From NCBI RefSeq assembly GCF_014055025.1, contig NZ_CP059571.1:1302001-1366000 (forward strand): a DNA stretch of 64,000 bases, given 5' to 3'. The stretch's first letter is position 1. Every line of letters starts with the position of its first letter. Below are positions 36,832 to 46,583 of this stretch, one piece after another. The notes under the pieces are model-generated. The model was not told the origin of the DNA. It searched no databases and saw only the letters and a program-made list of their open reading frames with translations. A program made the translations under genes and the position numbers. The DNA comes from Neisseria bacilliformis (GTDB lineage Bacteria > Pseudomonadota > Gammaproteobacteria > Burkholderiales > Neisseriaceae).

Positions 36832-37544
36832 GGGGCTGTACTAGATAAGCAGTCATGTTAGACTGTAAAAATGAAGATAACCCGTTGTAAACTAAAAAAG
36901 AGTATTCAAAAGAAACTGCTCCAATTTTTTGTACTCGAAGTTACCGCCCGTTCAGCTGCCAATTTATTGGGCATCCACCCCAATTCGGCAGTGCTGTTTT
37001 ACCGCAAGGTTCGCGTAGTCATCAGCCATCATCTCTCGTTGGAAGCCGATATGGTTTTTGACGGCTCGGTCGAGTTGGACGAGAGTTATTTCGGCGGACA
37101 CCGCAAAGGCAAACGCGGGCGCGGTGCGGCAGGCAAGGCGGCGGTTTTCGGTATTCTCAAACGCGGCGGCAAGGTCTATACCGTAGTGGTTGAAAACGCC
37201 AAAAGAGAAACCTTACTGCCTGTTATCACAAAGAAAATCATGCCGGACAGCATTGTCTATACGGATTGCCTGGGCAGCTATGACGTATTGGATGTGAGTG
37301 GCTTTACCCACCAACGCATCAACCACAGCAAGCTGTTTGCCGACAGGCAGAACCACATCAGCGGCATTGAAAACTTTTGGAATCAGGCAAAGCGCGTACT
37401 GCGCAAATACAACGGAATCGACCGAAAATCTTTCCCGCTGTTCTTGAAAGAATGCGGGTTCCGTTTTAACTTTGGCACACCTTCCGGGCAGCTCAAAGTG
37501 CTGCGTCGGTGGTGTGGAATTTAGGGCTTATCTAGTACAGCCCC
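36832..37544 (+). mobile_element. IS1016-like element (IS1595 family), copy 2, intact
   Basis: 713 bp with ends GGGGCTGTACTAGATAAGC and GCTTATCTAGTACAGCCCC. Same element as at 29874-30585 but without the 5' lesions. Confidence 0.88.
36871..37524 (+). CDS. IS1595-family (IS1016 group) transposase
   Basis: A 217-residue transposase: short N-terminus MKITRCKLKKSIQKKLLQFF, recognition helix region RSAANLLGIHPNSAVLFYRK, then the ISXO2-like DDE core (VELDESYFGGHRKGKRGRGA, IVYTDCLGSYDVLD, HINHSKLFADRQNHI-like segment and IENFWNQAKRVLRKYNGIDR). Full length. It differs from copy 1 at several residues (D for N at VFDGS, P for T at LLPVITK, G for E at CGFRFN and SGQLK). Confidence 0.88.
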   Translation: MKITRCKLKKSIQKKLLQFFVLEVTARSAANLLGIHPNSAVLFYRKVRVVISHHLSLEADMVFDGSVELDESYFGGHRKGKRGRGAAGKAAVFGILKRGGKVYTVVVENAKRETLLPVITKKIMPDSIVYTDCLGSYDVLDVSGFTHQRINHSKLFADRQNHISGIENFWNQAKRVLRKYNGIDRKSFPLFLKECGFRFNFGTPSGQLKVLRRWCGI

Positions 37545-37684
37545 AAAATAAAAGCAGGCACTGGGTCGGCAATACAAATGTAAAGACGGCGCACGCGGCC
37601 TTTGTTGCACAGGCCGTCTGAAAGCGCAACCTCACTGGTTGCGGCGGGGAAACGTTTTTCAGAAACGTCATTCCCGCCTGCGCG
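37545..37684. repeat. Short spacer with uptake sequence and half dRS3
   Basis: An AG-DUS at about 37612 and the left half of a dRS3 repeat (37670-37684) interrupted by the second IS4-like copy. Confidence 0.7.
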
Positions 37685-39022
37685 CACTACTGTCCGGAAT
37701 AAAAATCCCCACCCCAAAACAAAAAGGTTGCAGCCCAACGTTTTTACGGGTAAACCCCAGAGCGTCAACTCAAAAACATCAGGACTGCAACCATGTACAG
37801 CATAAGCCGACTCCAACAAATCATCAAGCCCATCATGCACGGACGCTTCCGGCACCACATCCGCAAATATCAGGCAGACAAACACAATAAAGGCTTCGGC
37901 TGCCACAACCTACTGGTTTCCATGGTTTACGCCCACCTCAGCCACAGCAACAGCCTGCGCACCCTGGAACAATCCTTTAACGCCAACAGCAGCCACCACT
38001 ACCACCTCAACGTCCGCAGCATCCGCCGCTCCACCCTGTCCGAAGCCCTCGCCAAACGCGACACCCGCCCCTTTGCCGATATGCTCGCCGAACTGATGCG
38101 CACATGCAGCCGCACCCTGCGCAAACCCACACAAGAAACCGCCGACTTACCCTACCTCATCGATTCCACCCCCATCGCCCTCAAAGGACGCGGCTTTGAC
38201 CAATGGGTCAGTAACAACGGACGCATTGCTGGTTTAAAGATTCATATACTGATGAACCATGCCAACGGCTGTCCCACCGCCCAAAGCATCACCGATGCCA
38301 CCATCAACGACATCGACCAACGCCACATCGTGCAGCCTGAAAAAGGCGCGGCCTATGTTTTTGACAAAGGCTATTGCGATGACAACTGGTGGGCAGAACC
38401 GGATAACGCAGGAGCCTGTTTCGTTACCCGTCTTAAAGCCAATGCCGCCGTTCAAGTGGTAGAACGCATAACGTCATCTGAAAACCCAAACACCAATGCA
38501 ACCATCTTGGCAGACGAATACATCCGCTTCAAACACAAGAAGAACAGCAACCGACTCAACCATTACCACAGCAAAACCCTACGCCGCATTACCGTCAAAC
38601 GCGAAGACAAAGCCCCTTTGGTGCTAGTGAGCAATAACCTGACCGCCCCCGCCCAAGAGATTGCCGATACCTACAAACAACGCTGGCAGATTGAATTACT
38701 GTTCAAATGGCTCAAACAACATTTGCAGCTCAAACGCTTTTTCGGACGCAATGCCAATGCGGTGAAACTGCAACTGTTGTGCGCGATGATGGCGTATCTG
38801 CTGTTGAAGCTGTACCAACAAAGTACACGAACCTACGACAGCCTGCATTTGCTGTACGCACGGATTGCGGGTTGTTTGTTTGAACGACCGCAAACACTGT
38901 ATGCCTGCTATGCGCAGCGAAGGCGGGAGAGGGAGGTGTGGATGGAGGCGCAGGAAAGGTTGATTTGATGTCAAGTGTGTAGGGTGTTGATGTTTAAGGG
39001 GGATTTATTCCGGACAGTAGTG
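37685..39022 (+). mobile_element. IS4-family insertion sequence, copy 2 (1338 bp)
   Basis: Same ends, length and orientation as copy 1. Target duplication CGCCTGCGCG at 37675-37684 and 39023-39032, again splitting a dRS3 repeat at the same base. Confidence 0.93.
37793..38968 (+). CDS. IS4-family transposase (copy 2)
   Basis: 391 residues, identical in translation to the product at 32236-33411, including the two Asp motifs and the YKQRWQIELLFKWLK signature. No lesion seen. Identity between the two copies indicates very recent transposition or gene conversion. Confidence 0.93.
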   Translation: MYSISRLQQIIKPIMHGRFRHHIRKYQADKHNKGFGCHNLLVSMVYAHLSHSNSLRTLEQSFNANSSHHYHLNVRSIRRSTLSEALAKRDTRPFADMLAELMRTCSRTLRKPTQETADLPYLIDSTPIALKGRGFDQWVSNNGRIAGLKIHILMNHANGCPTAQSITDATINDIDQRHIVQPEKGAAYVFDKGYCDDNWWAEPDNAGACFVTRLKANAAVQVVERITSSENPNTNATILADEYIRFKHKKNSNRLNHYHSKTLRRITVKREDKAPLVLVSNNLTAPAQEIADTYKQRWQIELLFKWLKQHLQLKRFFGRNANAVKLQLLCAMMAYLLLKLYQQSTRTYDSLHLLYARIAGCLFERPQTLYACYAQRRREREVWMEAQERLI

Positions 39023-39549
39023 CGCCTGCGCGGGAATCTTGCCGGAATTCAAGCAATATTTTGTTTTTCAAGAATTGTTTAATCTCCACCAAGATTCCCA
39101 CCTGCGCGGGAATGACGGAACAAGGGTTTTGGCTGCGCCGAAGCTGTGCTTTCAGACGGCCTCTGCCATTGAGGTAGGGTGTGTGGCGCAAGCCACGCAC
39201 GCGGTTTCGGTTTTTGGGGAAACGCGGATTCGTTGGGCGGCAGGGAACGCGTGCGCCGCCTCGGGGTGACACACCCTGCCTACGGACTACCCATCGCAGG
39301 CCGGGCTTCAGCCCGGCAAAATATCGTGGAAATAGTGAATTAGCCGAGCTAAAGCCCAGCCTACGCCCCGCCTGCGACGGATACTTTTGATTTATATCCA
39401 CTATAAAAATGTCGGGCATGAATACCCGATCTGCGGATTGCGGACGAAGCGGCACAAACCGCATGCGTGGTTCAGCCGCACACCCTACGGAGCGGGCATG
39501 AAGAGGCCGTTTGAAAAACGAATTTCAGACGGCCTCATGCTTTGCCGGT
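39023..39549. repeat. dRS3 remnants, REP-like palindromes and terminator before alaA
   Basis: Right half of the interrupted dRS3 (39023-39037), a dRS3 with one spacer change at 39094-39113, two GTGTGTGGC-type palindromes (~39175-39209, ~39247-39282), GCCGGGCTTCAGCCCGGC (~39300), GTCGGGCATGAATACCCGA (~39412), and an uptake-sequence hairpin (39503-39536) that probably terminates alaA. No gene is supported. Confidence 0.65.
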
Positions 39550-40764
39550 TTACTGGCGGTAGTTTTTCAGGAAGCGTTCGAGTTTTTCCATGGCTTCTTC
39601 GATTTGGTAGACGTGCGGCAGGGTTACGATGCGGAAGTGGTCGGGGCGCGTCCAGTTGAAGCCGGTGCCGTGCACGAGCAGGACTTTTTCCTGTACCAGC
39701 AGGTCGTAGATGAATTTCATGTCGTCTTTGATGCCGTACATTTCGGTGTCGATTTTAGGGAACATGTAGAGCGCGCCCATGGGTTTGGCGCAGGTAATGC
39801 CGGGGATTCGGGTTACCATTTCCCAGGCTTTGTTGCGCTGTTCCAAAAGCCGCCCGCCGGGGAGGATAAATTCGTTGATGCTCTGGTAGCCGCCGAGGGC
39901 GGTTTGGATGGCGTGCTGCATGGGGGTGGTGGCGCACAGGCGCATGGAGGCGAGCATGTCCAGCCCTTCGATGTAGCCTTTGGCGTGCTGCTTGGGGCCG
40001 TTGAGCAGCATCCAGCCCATGCGGAAGCCGGCCACGCGGTAGGCTTTGGAGAGGCCGTTGAAGGTTACGGTGAGCAAATCGGGAGCGAGGGCGGCGATGT
40101 GGTGGTGTTGTGCGCCGTCGTAGAGGATTTTGTCGTAGATTTCGTCGGCGTAGATGATGAGGCCGTGGCGGCGGGCAAGCTCGGCGATTTCGAGCAGGAT
40201 TTCTTTGCTGTACACCGCGCCGGTGGGGTTGTTGGGGTTGATGACGACGATGGCTTTGGTTTTGGGGGTGATTTTGGCTTCGATGTCGGCGAGGTTGGGA
40301 AACCAGTCGTTTTCTTCGTCGCACAGGTAGTGGCGCACGGTGCCGCCGGCGAGGGTGGCGGCGGCCGTCCACAGGGGGTAGTCGGGCGCGGGGATGAGGA
40401 TTTCGTCGCCGTCGTTCAAAAGTGCCTGCATGGACATGGTGATGAGTTCGGAGACGCCGTTGCCGATGTAGACGTCGTTGACGGTTACGTCGCGCAGCCC
40501 TTTGGTTTGGTAGTAGTGGACGATGGCTTTGCGGGCGGAATACAGCCCTTTGGAGTCGCAATAGCCCTGCGAGGTGGGCAGGTTGCGGATGACGTCCACG
40601 AGGATTTCGTCGGGGGCGTCGAAGCCGAAGGTGGCGGGGTTGCCGATGTTGAGTTTGAGGATTTTGTGGCCTTCTTCTTCGAGTTGGAGGGCTTTTTTGT
40701 GAACCGGGCCGCGGATGTCGTAGCAGACGTGGTCGAGTTTGGAGGATTTGGCGAATTGTTCCAT
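39550..40764 (-). CDS. alaA: Alanine-synthesising pyruvate aminotransferase
   Basis: A 404-residue class I PLP aminotransferase closely resembling E. coli AlaA (YfbQ). It opens SSKLDHVCYDIRGPVHKKAL with LKLNIGNPATFGFDAPDEI. INPNNPTGAVY and YADEIYDKILYDG are the cofactor-site motifs, TFNGLSKAYRVAGFRMGW contains the Schiff-base Lys, and VHGTGFNWTRPDHFRIVTLP the substrate-carboxylate Arg. It makes alanine from pyruvate and glutamate. Family length is normal. Confidence 0.94.
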   Translation of the reverse strand: MEQFAKSSKLDHVCYDIRGPVHKKALQLEEEGHKILKLNIGNPATFGFDAPDEILVDVIRNLPTSQGYCDSKGLYSARKAIVHYYQTKGLRDVTVNDVYIGNGVSELITMSMQALLNDGDEILIPAPDYPLWTAAATLAGGTVRHYLCDEENDWFPNLADIEAKITPKTKAIVVINPNNPTGAVYSKEILLEIAELARRHGLIIYADEIYDKILYDGAQHHHIAALAPDLLTVTFNGLSKAYRVAGFRMGWMLLNGPKQHAKGYIEGLDMLASMRLCATTPMQHAIQTALGGYQSINEFILPGGRLLEQRNKAWEMVTRIPGITCAKPMGALYMFPKIDTEMYGIKDDMKFIYDLLVQEKVLLVHGTGFNWTRPDHFRIVTLPHVYQIEEAMEKLERFLKNYRQ

Positions 40765-40827
40765 GGTGCGTGTTCCGTAAAAAGATGCAAACAGGGCGTA
40801 AATGTACTCTGTTTGCCCCGCGATGGC

Positions 40828-40867
40828 AAAAGGCCGTCTGAAAAATGTTTTTCAGACGGCCTTTTGT
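40828..40867. terminator. Inverted uptake-sequence pair between alaA and ilvD
   Basis: AAAAGGCCGTCTGAAAAA and TTTTTCAGACGGCCTTTT form a near-perfect stem with a tiny loop; a further uptake sequence lies at 40880-40893, next to the ilvD stop. Confidence 0.75.
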
Positions 40868-40893
40868 GTGCCGAAAGCGGGTTTTCAGACGGC

Positions 40894-42753
40894 CTAACGC
40901 TCAATCTGCGACACATCCCGCACCGCGCCTTTGTCGGCGGAGGTGGCCATTGCGCCGTAGGCGCGCAGGGCGGCGGAGACGTAGCGATCGCGGTTTTCCG
41001 GTTTCCACGCTTTGCTGCCGCGTGCTTCCATTTCGGCGCGGCGTTTTGCGAGTTCTTCGTCGGACACTTTCAGGTTGATGCTGCGGTTGAGGATGTCGAT
41101 TTCAATCGTATCGCCTTCGTGCACCAAACCGATGGCGCCGCCTTCCGCTGCTTCGGGTGAGGCGTGGCCGATGGACAGGCCTGATGTGCCGCCGGAGAAG
41201 CGTCCGTCGGTTAAAAGGGCGCAGGCTTTGCCGAGGCCTTTGGATTTCAGGTAGGAAGTCGGATACAGCATTTCCTGCATACCAGGGCCGCCTTTCGGGC
41301 CTTCGTAGCGGATGATGACGATGTCGCCGGCGACGATTTGGTTGCCCAAAATGCCTTCGACGGCGGCTTCCTGGCTTTCGAACACGCGGGCGCGGCCGGT
41401 GAATTTGAGGATGCTCTCGTCCACGCCCGCGGTTTTCACCACGCAGCCGCGTTCGGCGATGTTGCCGAACAAGACCGCCAAACCGCCGTCTTGCGAGTAG
41501 GCGTGTTCGACGTTGCGGATACAGCCTTTTTCGCGGTCGAGGTCGAGGGTTTTCCACATGCGGTTTTGCGAGAACGCTTGGGTGGTGCGCACGCCGCCGG
41601 GCGCGGCTTTGAAGCGTTCGATGGCGTGGGTGTTTTCGGGATTGGTTACGTCCCATTGTTCAATCGCTTCTTTCAGCGTTGGCGCGTGGATGGTGTACAC
41701 GTCGGTGTGCAGTTTGCCCGCTTTGTCCAATTCTTTCAGGATGGCGAAGATGCCGCCGGCGCGGTGCACGTCTTCCATGTAGTAGTCGTGGTTGTTAGGC
41801 GCGGTTTTGCAGATGCAGGGGACGACGCGGCTTAAGCGGTCGATGTCGGCCATTTTGAAATCCACGCCCGCTTCGTTGGCAACGGCGAGCAAATGCAGGA
41901 TGGTGTTGGTGGAACCGCCCATGGCGATGTCCATGGTCATGGCGTTTTCAAACGCTTTTTTGGTGGCGATGCTGCGCGGCAACACGGTTTCGTCGTCTTG
42001 CTCGTAATAGCGTTTGGTGATTTCGACAATCATGCGGCCGGCTTCGAGGAACAATTCTTTGCGGCCGGCGTGGGTGGCGAGGTAGGAGCCGTTGCCGGGC
42101 AGGGACAGACCGAGTGCTTCGGTCAGGCAGTTCATGGAGTTGGCGGTGAACATGCCGGAGCAGGAGCCGCAGGTCGGGCAGGCGTTTTGTTCGACTTCTT
42201 CGACCTGTTGGTTGCTGACATTGTCGTCCGCCGATTCAATCATGGCGTCAATCAAGTCCAAGCGGCGTTCGGGCTGGATGTTGGCCACGCCGATGACCTT
42301 GCCCGCTTCCATCGGACCGCCGGAAACGAAGATGGTCGGGATGTTCAGGCGCATGGCGGCAATCAGCATTCCCGGGGTGATTTTGTCGCAGTTGGAAATG
42401 CACACCAGCGCGTCGGCGCAGTGGGCGTTGACCATATATTCGATGGAGTCGGCAATCAAATCGCGGCTGGGCAGGGAATACAGCATGCCGCTGTGCCCCA
42501 TGGCGATGCCGTCGTCGATGGCGATGGTGTTGAATTCTTTAGCGATTGCGCCGGCTTTTTCGATTTCGCGGGCAACCAGTTGGCCCATGTTGTGCAGGTG
42601 AACATGGCCGGGCACGAATTGGGTGAACGAGTTGGCAACGGCGATGATGGGCTTGCCGAAGTCGGTTTCCATCACGCCGGTGGCGCGCCACAATGCGCGT
42701 GCACCCGCCATATTGCGGCCATGGGTGGAGGTTTTGGAGCGGTAGTCGGGCAT
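40894..42753 (-). CDS. ilvD: Dihydroxy-acid dehydratase
   Basis: A 619-residue Fe-S enzyme of branched-chain amino acid synthesis, forming 2-oxoisovalerate and 2-oxo-3-methylvalerate. Motifs: [20 protein letters not shown] at the start, [20 protein letters not shown] and [20 protein letters not shown] (cluster ligands), [20 protein letters not shown] near the end. Length matches the E. coli enzyme (616). AAGGA precedes ATG 42753. Together with leuA and alaA the region is rich in pyruvate/branched-chain amino acid genes, but they are not in one operon. Confidence 0.97.
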   Translation of the reverse strand: MPDYRSKTSTHGRNMAGARALWRATGVMETDFGKPIIAVANSFTQFVPGHVHLHNMGQLVAREIEKAGAIAKEFNTIAIDDGIAMGHSGMLYSLPSRDLIADSIEYMVNAHCADALVCISNCDKITPGMLIAAMRLNIPTIFVSGGPMEAGKVIGVANIQPERRLDLIDAMIESADDNVSNQQVEEVEQNACPTCGSCSGMFTANSMNCLTEALGLSLPGNGSYLATHAGRKELFLEAGRMIVEITKRYYEQDDETVLPRSIATKKAFENAMTMDIAMGGSTNTILHLLAVANEAGVDFKMADIDRLSRVVPCICKTAPNNHDYYMEDVHRAGGIFAILKELDKAGKLHTDVYTIHAPTLKEAIEQWDVTNPENTHAIERFKAAPGGVRTTQAFSQNRMWKTLDLDREKGCIRNVEHAYSQDGGLAVLFGNIAERGCVVKTAGVDESILKFTGRARVFESQEAAVEGILGNQIVAGDIVIIRYEGPKGGPGMQEMLYPTSYLKSKGLGKACALLTDGRFSGGTSGLSIGHASPEAAEGGAIGLVHEGDTIEIDILNRSINLKVSDEELAKRRAEMEARGSKAWKPENRDRYVSAALRAYGAMATSADKGAVRDVSQIER

Positions 42754-42821
42754 GGGGTGTGTCCTTGGTTTGTTGTTTGTTGTAATGAAAGGCCGTCTGA
42801 AAGCCTTTTTTCAGACGACCT

Positions 42822-42984
42822 AGGGTCTGTTGACATTCAACTTTTGCAGCGGCTTTTGCGTCATAAAACGGCAGATGCAAGGCGCAAATGCGAGCCTGTG
42901 CAGTCCATTGCGGGTATTTGCAACGCGGCGGATGCCGTTTTATGACGCAAAAGCCGCTGCAAAAGTTGAATGTCAACAGACCCT
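42822..42984. mobile_element. 163-bp MITE-like element with 52-base perfect arms
   Basis: The outer 52 bases on each side are exact inverse complements (from AGGGTCTGTTGACATTCAAC to CATAAAACGGCA). The 59-base centre includes GCGCAAATGCGAGCC and ATTTGCAACGCGG, shared with the other two copies. No open frame. Directly next to an AGGTCGTCTGAA-type uptake sequence (inverse at 42809-42821). Confidence 0.9.
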
Positions 42985-43215
42985 GGATAGGTCGGCATTC
43001 TATACCAGCGGGGCATGGCGGGAAAGCGGGGGCGGGGCGGCGGGAAGCTGCAAAACGGCTTTTTCAGACGGCCTGTTGTGAGGTTGGCGGGACATGGCTG
43101 CCGTTGGTGAGACCGAAACCGCGTGCGTCGCCTGGGGCGACACACCCTACCTTAGGATCGGCATGGGCAGAGTAGGAAGAGGCCGTCTGAAAACGGCGCA
43201 ACGGTTTTTCAGACC

Positions 43216-45051
43216 CTAATGCAGATGTTCGTAAATCTTCTCGGCCAGTGCTTTGCTGATGCCTTCGACTTGGGCGAGGTCTTCTTTGCTGGCGGCGGTT
43301 ACGCCGCGCAGGCCGCCGAAGCGGGTGAGCAGGGCTTGGCGGCGTTTGCCGCCCACGCCGGGGATGTCGCTGAGCGAGGAGGTAATGCGGGCTTTGTCGC
43401 GTTTTTTGCGGTGGCCGGTGATGGCGAAGCGGTGCGATTCGTCGCGCACGGTCTGCAAGAGGTGCAGGGCGGGGCTGTTTGGGGGCAGGCGGAAGGTTTC
43501 GCCGGTAAAGGGCAGGATGAGTTCTTCCATGCCGGCTTTGCGCTCGGGGCCTTTGGCGATGCCGACAAGGGGGATGGTGAGACCGAGTTCTTCCCACACG
43601 GCCACGGCCACGCCGATTTGGCCTTTGCCGCCGTCGATGAGCACGACATCCGGCCATTTGACGGTTTCGCCCGCCGCTTCGGCCTGTTGCATTTTGCCGT
43701 AGCGGCGGGTGAGCACTTCGCGCATGGCGGCGTAGTCGTCGCCGGGTTTGGCGGTGGTGATGTTGTAGCGGCGGTATTGGTCGGGGCGGATGTTTTGTTC
43801 GTCGTACACTACGCAGGATGCGATGGTGGCTTCGCCCTGGGTGTGGCTGATGTCGAAACATTCGAGGCGGTTGAGGCCGTCGGCATCCATGTTGAGGATT
43901 TTGGCCAGCTCGCTGATGCGCTGCTGCTGGCCGGTGTGTTGCAGGCGGCGTTGGCCGATGGCGATCATGGCGTTTTGTTCGGCCATGTTGAGCCAGACTT
44001 TTCGCTCGCCTATGGTTTTGTTTACAAACTGGATTTGCCTGCCGTGTTCGCTTTCTAAGGCTTCGCGCAGGCTTTCGGGTATGGGAAAGTTGCTGATGAT
44101 GATGTCGGGCTTGGCTTTGCCCAGATAATGTTGGGCGACAAAGGCTTCGGCGTATTCCTGTCCTTGCGGGTCGGGGTCGTTTTTGAGGTCGGGGAAGAAA
44201 CTTTTGTCGCCGACGTGCCGTCCGCCGCGTATGCTCACCCAGTGCACGCAGACGAGGCCGTCTGAAACGGCCAGCGCGAGCAGGTCGATGTCGTTGGGGT
44301 TGTAGGGGTTTTTGCTGTCGATAAACTGGCTGCTCTGCATAATGCCGAGGGCTTGGATCTGGTCGCGGCAGCGGGCGGCTTCTTCAAATTCGAGGTTGTC
44401 GGCGGCCTGCTGCATTTTGCGCTGCAAATCTTGGATCACGCCGTCGGTTTTGCCGTTGAGAAACGCGGCGGCGCGGCGCACGCTGTCGCGGTAGTCTGCT
44501 TCACCGATATGGCCGACGCAGGGCGCGGTGCAGCGTTTGATCTGGTAGAGCAGGCAGGGGCGGTCGCGGTTGGCAAACACGTTGTCTTCGCAGGTGCGCA
44601 GCATGAACACTTTTTGCAGAATCTGGATGCTGTCGCGCACGGCCGTGCCGTTGGGGTAGGGGCCGAAGTATTGGTTGGGCTTTTTCAGCGTGCCGCGATA
44701 GTAGGCCATCTGCGGGAAGGCGTGGCCGCTGAGCATGAGGTAGGGATAGCTTTTGTCGTCGCGAAAAAGAATATTGTATTTGGGCGACAGGGCTTTGATG
44801 AAGTTGTTTTCAAGAATCAGGGCTTCGGCTTCGGAGCGGGTAACGGTGGTTTCGATGTGGCGGATTTGTTTCACCATCAGCGCGATGCGCGGCGAATGGT
44901 CGTTTTTCTGAAAATAGCCCGACACGCGCCGTTTGAGGTTGACCGCCTTGCCGACATACAGCACATTGCCGCCGCTGTCGAAAAAGCGGTATACGCCGGG
45001 CAGGTTAGGCAGGTTTTTCAAAAAGGCGGGAATATCGAAATCGGGCTGCAT
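43216..45051 (-). CDS. uvrC: Excinuclease ABC subunit C
   Basis: A 611-residue nucleotide-excision-repair nuclease. N-terminal GIY-YIG domain (LPGVYRFFDSGGNVLYVGKA), UVR domain (LEFEEAARCRDQIQAL), C-terminal RNase H-like domain (ECFDISHTQGEATIASCVVY, WPDVVLIDGGKGQI) and a double HhH ending LAQVEGISKALAEKIYEHLH. ATG 45051 (MQPDFDIPAFLKNLP) is chosen; the frame extends to 45159 through uptake-sequence DNA (FSDGLQS), which is rejected as coding. Confidence 0.96.
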   Translation of the reverse strand: MQPDFDIPAFLKNLPNLPGVYRFFDSGGNVLYVGKAVNLKRRVSGYFQKNDHSPRIALMVKQIRHIETTVTRSEAEALILENNFIKALSPKYNILFRDDKSYPYLMLSGHAFPQMAYYRGTLKKPNQYFGPYPNGTAVRDSIQILQKVFMLRTCEDNVFANRDRPCLLYQIKRCTAPCVGHIGEADYRDSVRRAAAFLNGKTDGVIQDLQRKMQQAADNLEFEEAARCRDQIQALGIMQSSQFIDSKNPYNPNDIDLLALAVSDGLVCVHWVSIRGGRHVGDKSFFPDLKNDPDPQGQEYAEAFVAQHYLGKAKPDIIISNFPIPESLREALESEHGRQIQFVNKTIGERKVWLNMAEQNAMIAIGQRRLQHTGQQQRISELAKILNMDADGLNRLECFDISHTQGEATIASCVVYDEQNIRPDQYRRYNITTAKPGDDYAAMREVLTRRYGKMQQAEAAGETVKWPDVVLIDGGKGQIGVAVAVWEELGLTIPLVGIAKGPERKAGMEELILPFTGETFRLPPNSPALHLLQTVRDESHRFAITGHRKKRDKARITSSLSDIPGVGGKRRQALLTRFGGLRGVTAASKEDLAQVEGISKALAEKIYEHLH

Positions 45052-45236
45052 GGCGGGATAGGAGTTGCTTTGGAGGCCGTCTGAAAAGCTGCAAACGGTA
45101 TTTTCAGACGGCCTTTGTGTTGTCGGGCGGCGGAGACCGCGTGTGTGCCTGCGGCACACACCCTACTCAGGGCAGAGGCTGTCTGAAAACTGTGTAAACG
45201 GCCTTTTCAGACGGCCTTTTCCTTTTTCAGACAGCC
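45052..45236. terminator. Two uptake-sequence hairpins and a palindrome between uvrC and the GTPase gene
   Basis: AGGCCGTCTGAAAAG/TTTTCAGACGGCCT at ~45075-45116, AGGCTGTCTGAAAAC with TTTTCAGACGGCCTTTTCC at ~45177-45218, a second inverse variant TTTTTCAGACAGCCT at ~45222-45236, and a GTGTGTGCC-type palindrome at ~45130-45164. Confidence 0.65.
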
Positions 45237-46568
45237 TTACAGCCGTGCGGCCAGGGTTTTGACGGCAGCGGCTTTGCCTTCGCCCGCGTCGGTGTCCGCG
45301 CCGTTGAGCGGCGACCAGCGGGGGCGGTTGCGGGCTTTTTGCAGCTCGGGCGGCAGTTTGGCGGGCGGCCACGGGGTTTTGCCGCTTTGCAGGACGACGG
45401 GGCTTTGCGCGGCGTGGCCGCGCGTTTGCAGGGCGGCGAGCAGGTCGAGGGCGCGGGCGGCGAGCAGGGTGAGGGTTTCGGGGGCGGCGAGCAGGGTTTG
45501 CCTGCCGCTGAGTTTGTCGGACAAATCGTTCACATTGGGCAGCACGCCGCCGAGCAGGCTGCCGATGGCGGTGCCCAGCCCGAGCGAGCCGCCGAGGGTG
45601 GCCAAGTCGAGGCCGAGGCCGATGAGCGCGCCGGCCGCCGCGCCGGTGCCGGTGCGGATGCCGTATTCTTTGAGCGTGTTGCCGTCGAAGGGGTCTTGCC
45701 GTTGCGCGGCCAGCACCCATTGCGCGCTTTCCACGCCGTCGGTGTAGAAGCGGTAGAGGTGCAGCAGGTTTTGGTGCAGACGCTGTTCGAGGCTGCGCAC
45801 GGCTTCCTGCATTTGGGCGGCGAGCGCGGCGGTGTCGTCGTTTTCACCCGCTTCGCGGCGGCAGGCGGCCGCTTCGATAAGGAACAGGGCGACGGCTTCC
45901 CTGGCTTCGCGGCCGAGTGTGTCCCATTCGCGGCGGCGTGCGGCGGTGAGGCGTTCGAGGATGCGGCCGTCAGGGAGCATGGTGGCGAGGTTCTGCCACA
46001 GGCGGATTTCGCCGTCAAAATCGAAGGCGACGGTGTCGAAGCTGCTGCACACGTGCAGGCCGCGCCGCGCCAGCATAGCCGTCCACGCCGAAAGGTCGCG
46101 TCCGGCGGTGAAGTTGAACACGGGCATCACGGGCTTGGCGCACCACGACAAAACGGTGAGTTCGTCTTTGTATTTTTCCAGCACCGGCTCGCGCGCGTCG
46201 ATGATATACAGCGCGGCGTCGCTGTCGAGCAGCTGGCGCAGGACTTTGGCTTCCTGGTTGAACTCGGCGGCGGCTTCGGGCGAGGCGAGGAACTGTTGCA
46301 GGCGTTCGATGCCGTCGGCGCGGGCACTTGTGTGCGTTTCCAGCCAGTCGAGCACACCGCCCGCGTCTTCCAGCCCGGGGGTGTCGTAGAGCAGGGCGAG
46401 GGTGTCCGCGCCGTCGGTTATGGCGGAGCGTTCGACGTGGCGGGTGGTGGAGGGGGCGTTTTTCACTTCGCCGAAGGCCGCGTCGCGCAGCAGGGTGCGC
46501 ATCAGCGAGGTTTTGCCGGTGTTGGTGTGGCCGACGACGGCGAGATTGAGGACGGGAGAGTCGGACAT
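45237..46568 (-). CDS. GTPase with DUF3482 domain
   Basis: A 443-residue protein. The N-terminal ~200 residues are a P-loop GTPase: G1 VVGHTNTGKTSLMRTLL, G3 LLYDTPGLEDAG. The remainder matches DUF3482, with a helical region and a Gly-rich hydrophobic segment (GAAAGALIGLGLDLATLGGS then GLGTAIGSLLGGVLPNV) that could insert into or associate with the membrane. ATG 46568 is used rather than a TTG nine bases upstream. It starts 15 bases after the upstream lipoprotein gene ends, so they are probably co-transcribed. Cellular role unknown. Confidence 0.8.
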   Translation of the reverse strand: MSDSPVLNLAVVGHTNTGKTSLMRTLLRDAAFGEVKNAPSTTRHVERSAITDGADTLALLYDTPGLEDAGGVLDWLETHTSARADGIERLQQFLASPEAAAEFNQEAKVLRQLLDSDAALYIIDAREPVLEKYKDELTVLSWCAKPVMPVFNFTAGRDLSAWTAMLARRGLHVCSSFDTVAFDFDGEIRLWQNLATMLPDGRILERLTAARRREWDTLGREAREAVALFLIEAAACRREAGENDDTAALAAQMQEAVRSLEQRLHQNLLHLYRFYTDGVESAQWVLAAQRQDPFDGNTLKEYGIRTGTGAAAGALIGLGLDLATLGGSLGLGTAIGSLLGGVLPNVNDLSDKLSGRQTLLAAPETLTLLAARALDLLAALQTRGHAAQSPVVLQSGKTPWPPAKLPPELQKARNRPRWSPLNGADTDAGEGKAAAVKTLAARL

Positions 46569-46583
46569 GGCGCGCAACGGGTT

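Noticed and set aside
39511-41160. 549-residue plus-strand frame opposite alaA and the end of ilvD
   Set aside because: Spans two well-recognised minus-strand genes and their terminator, so it cannot be real.
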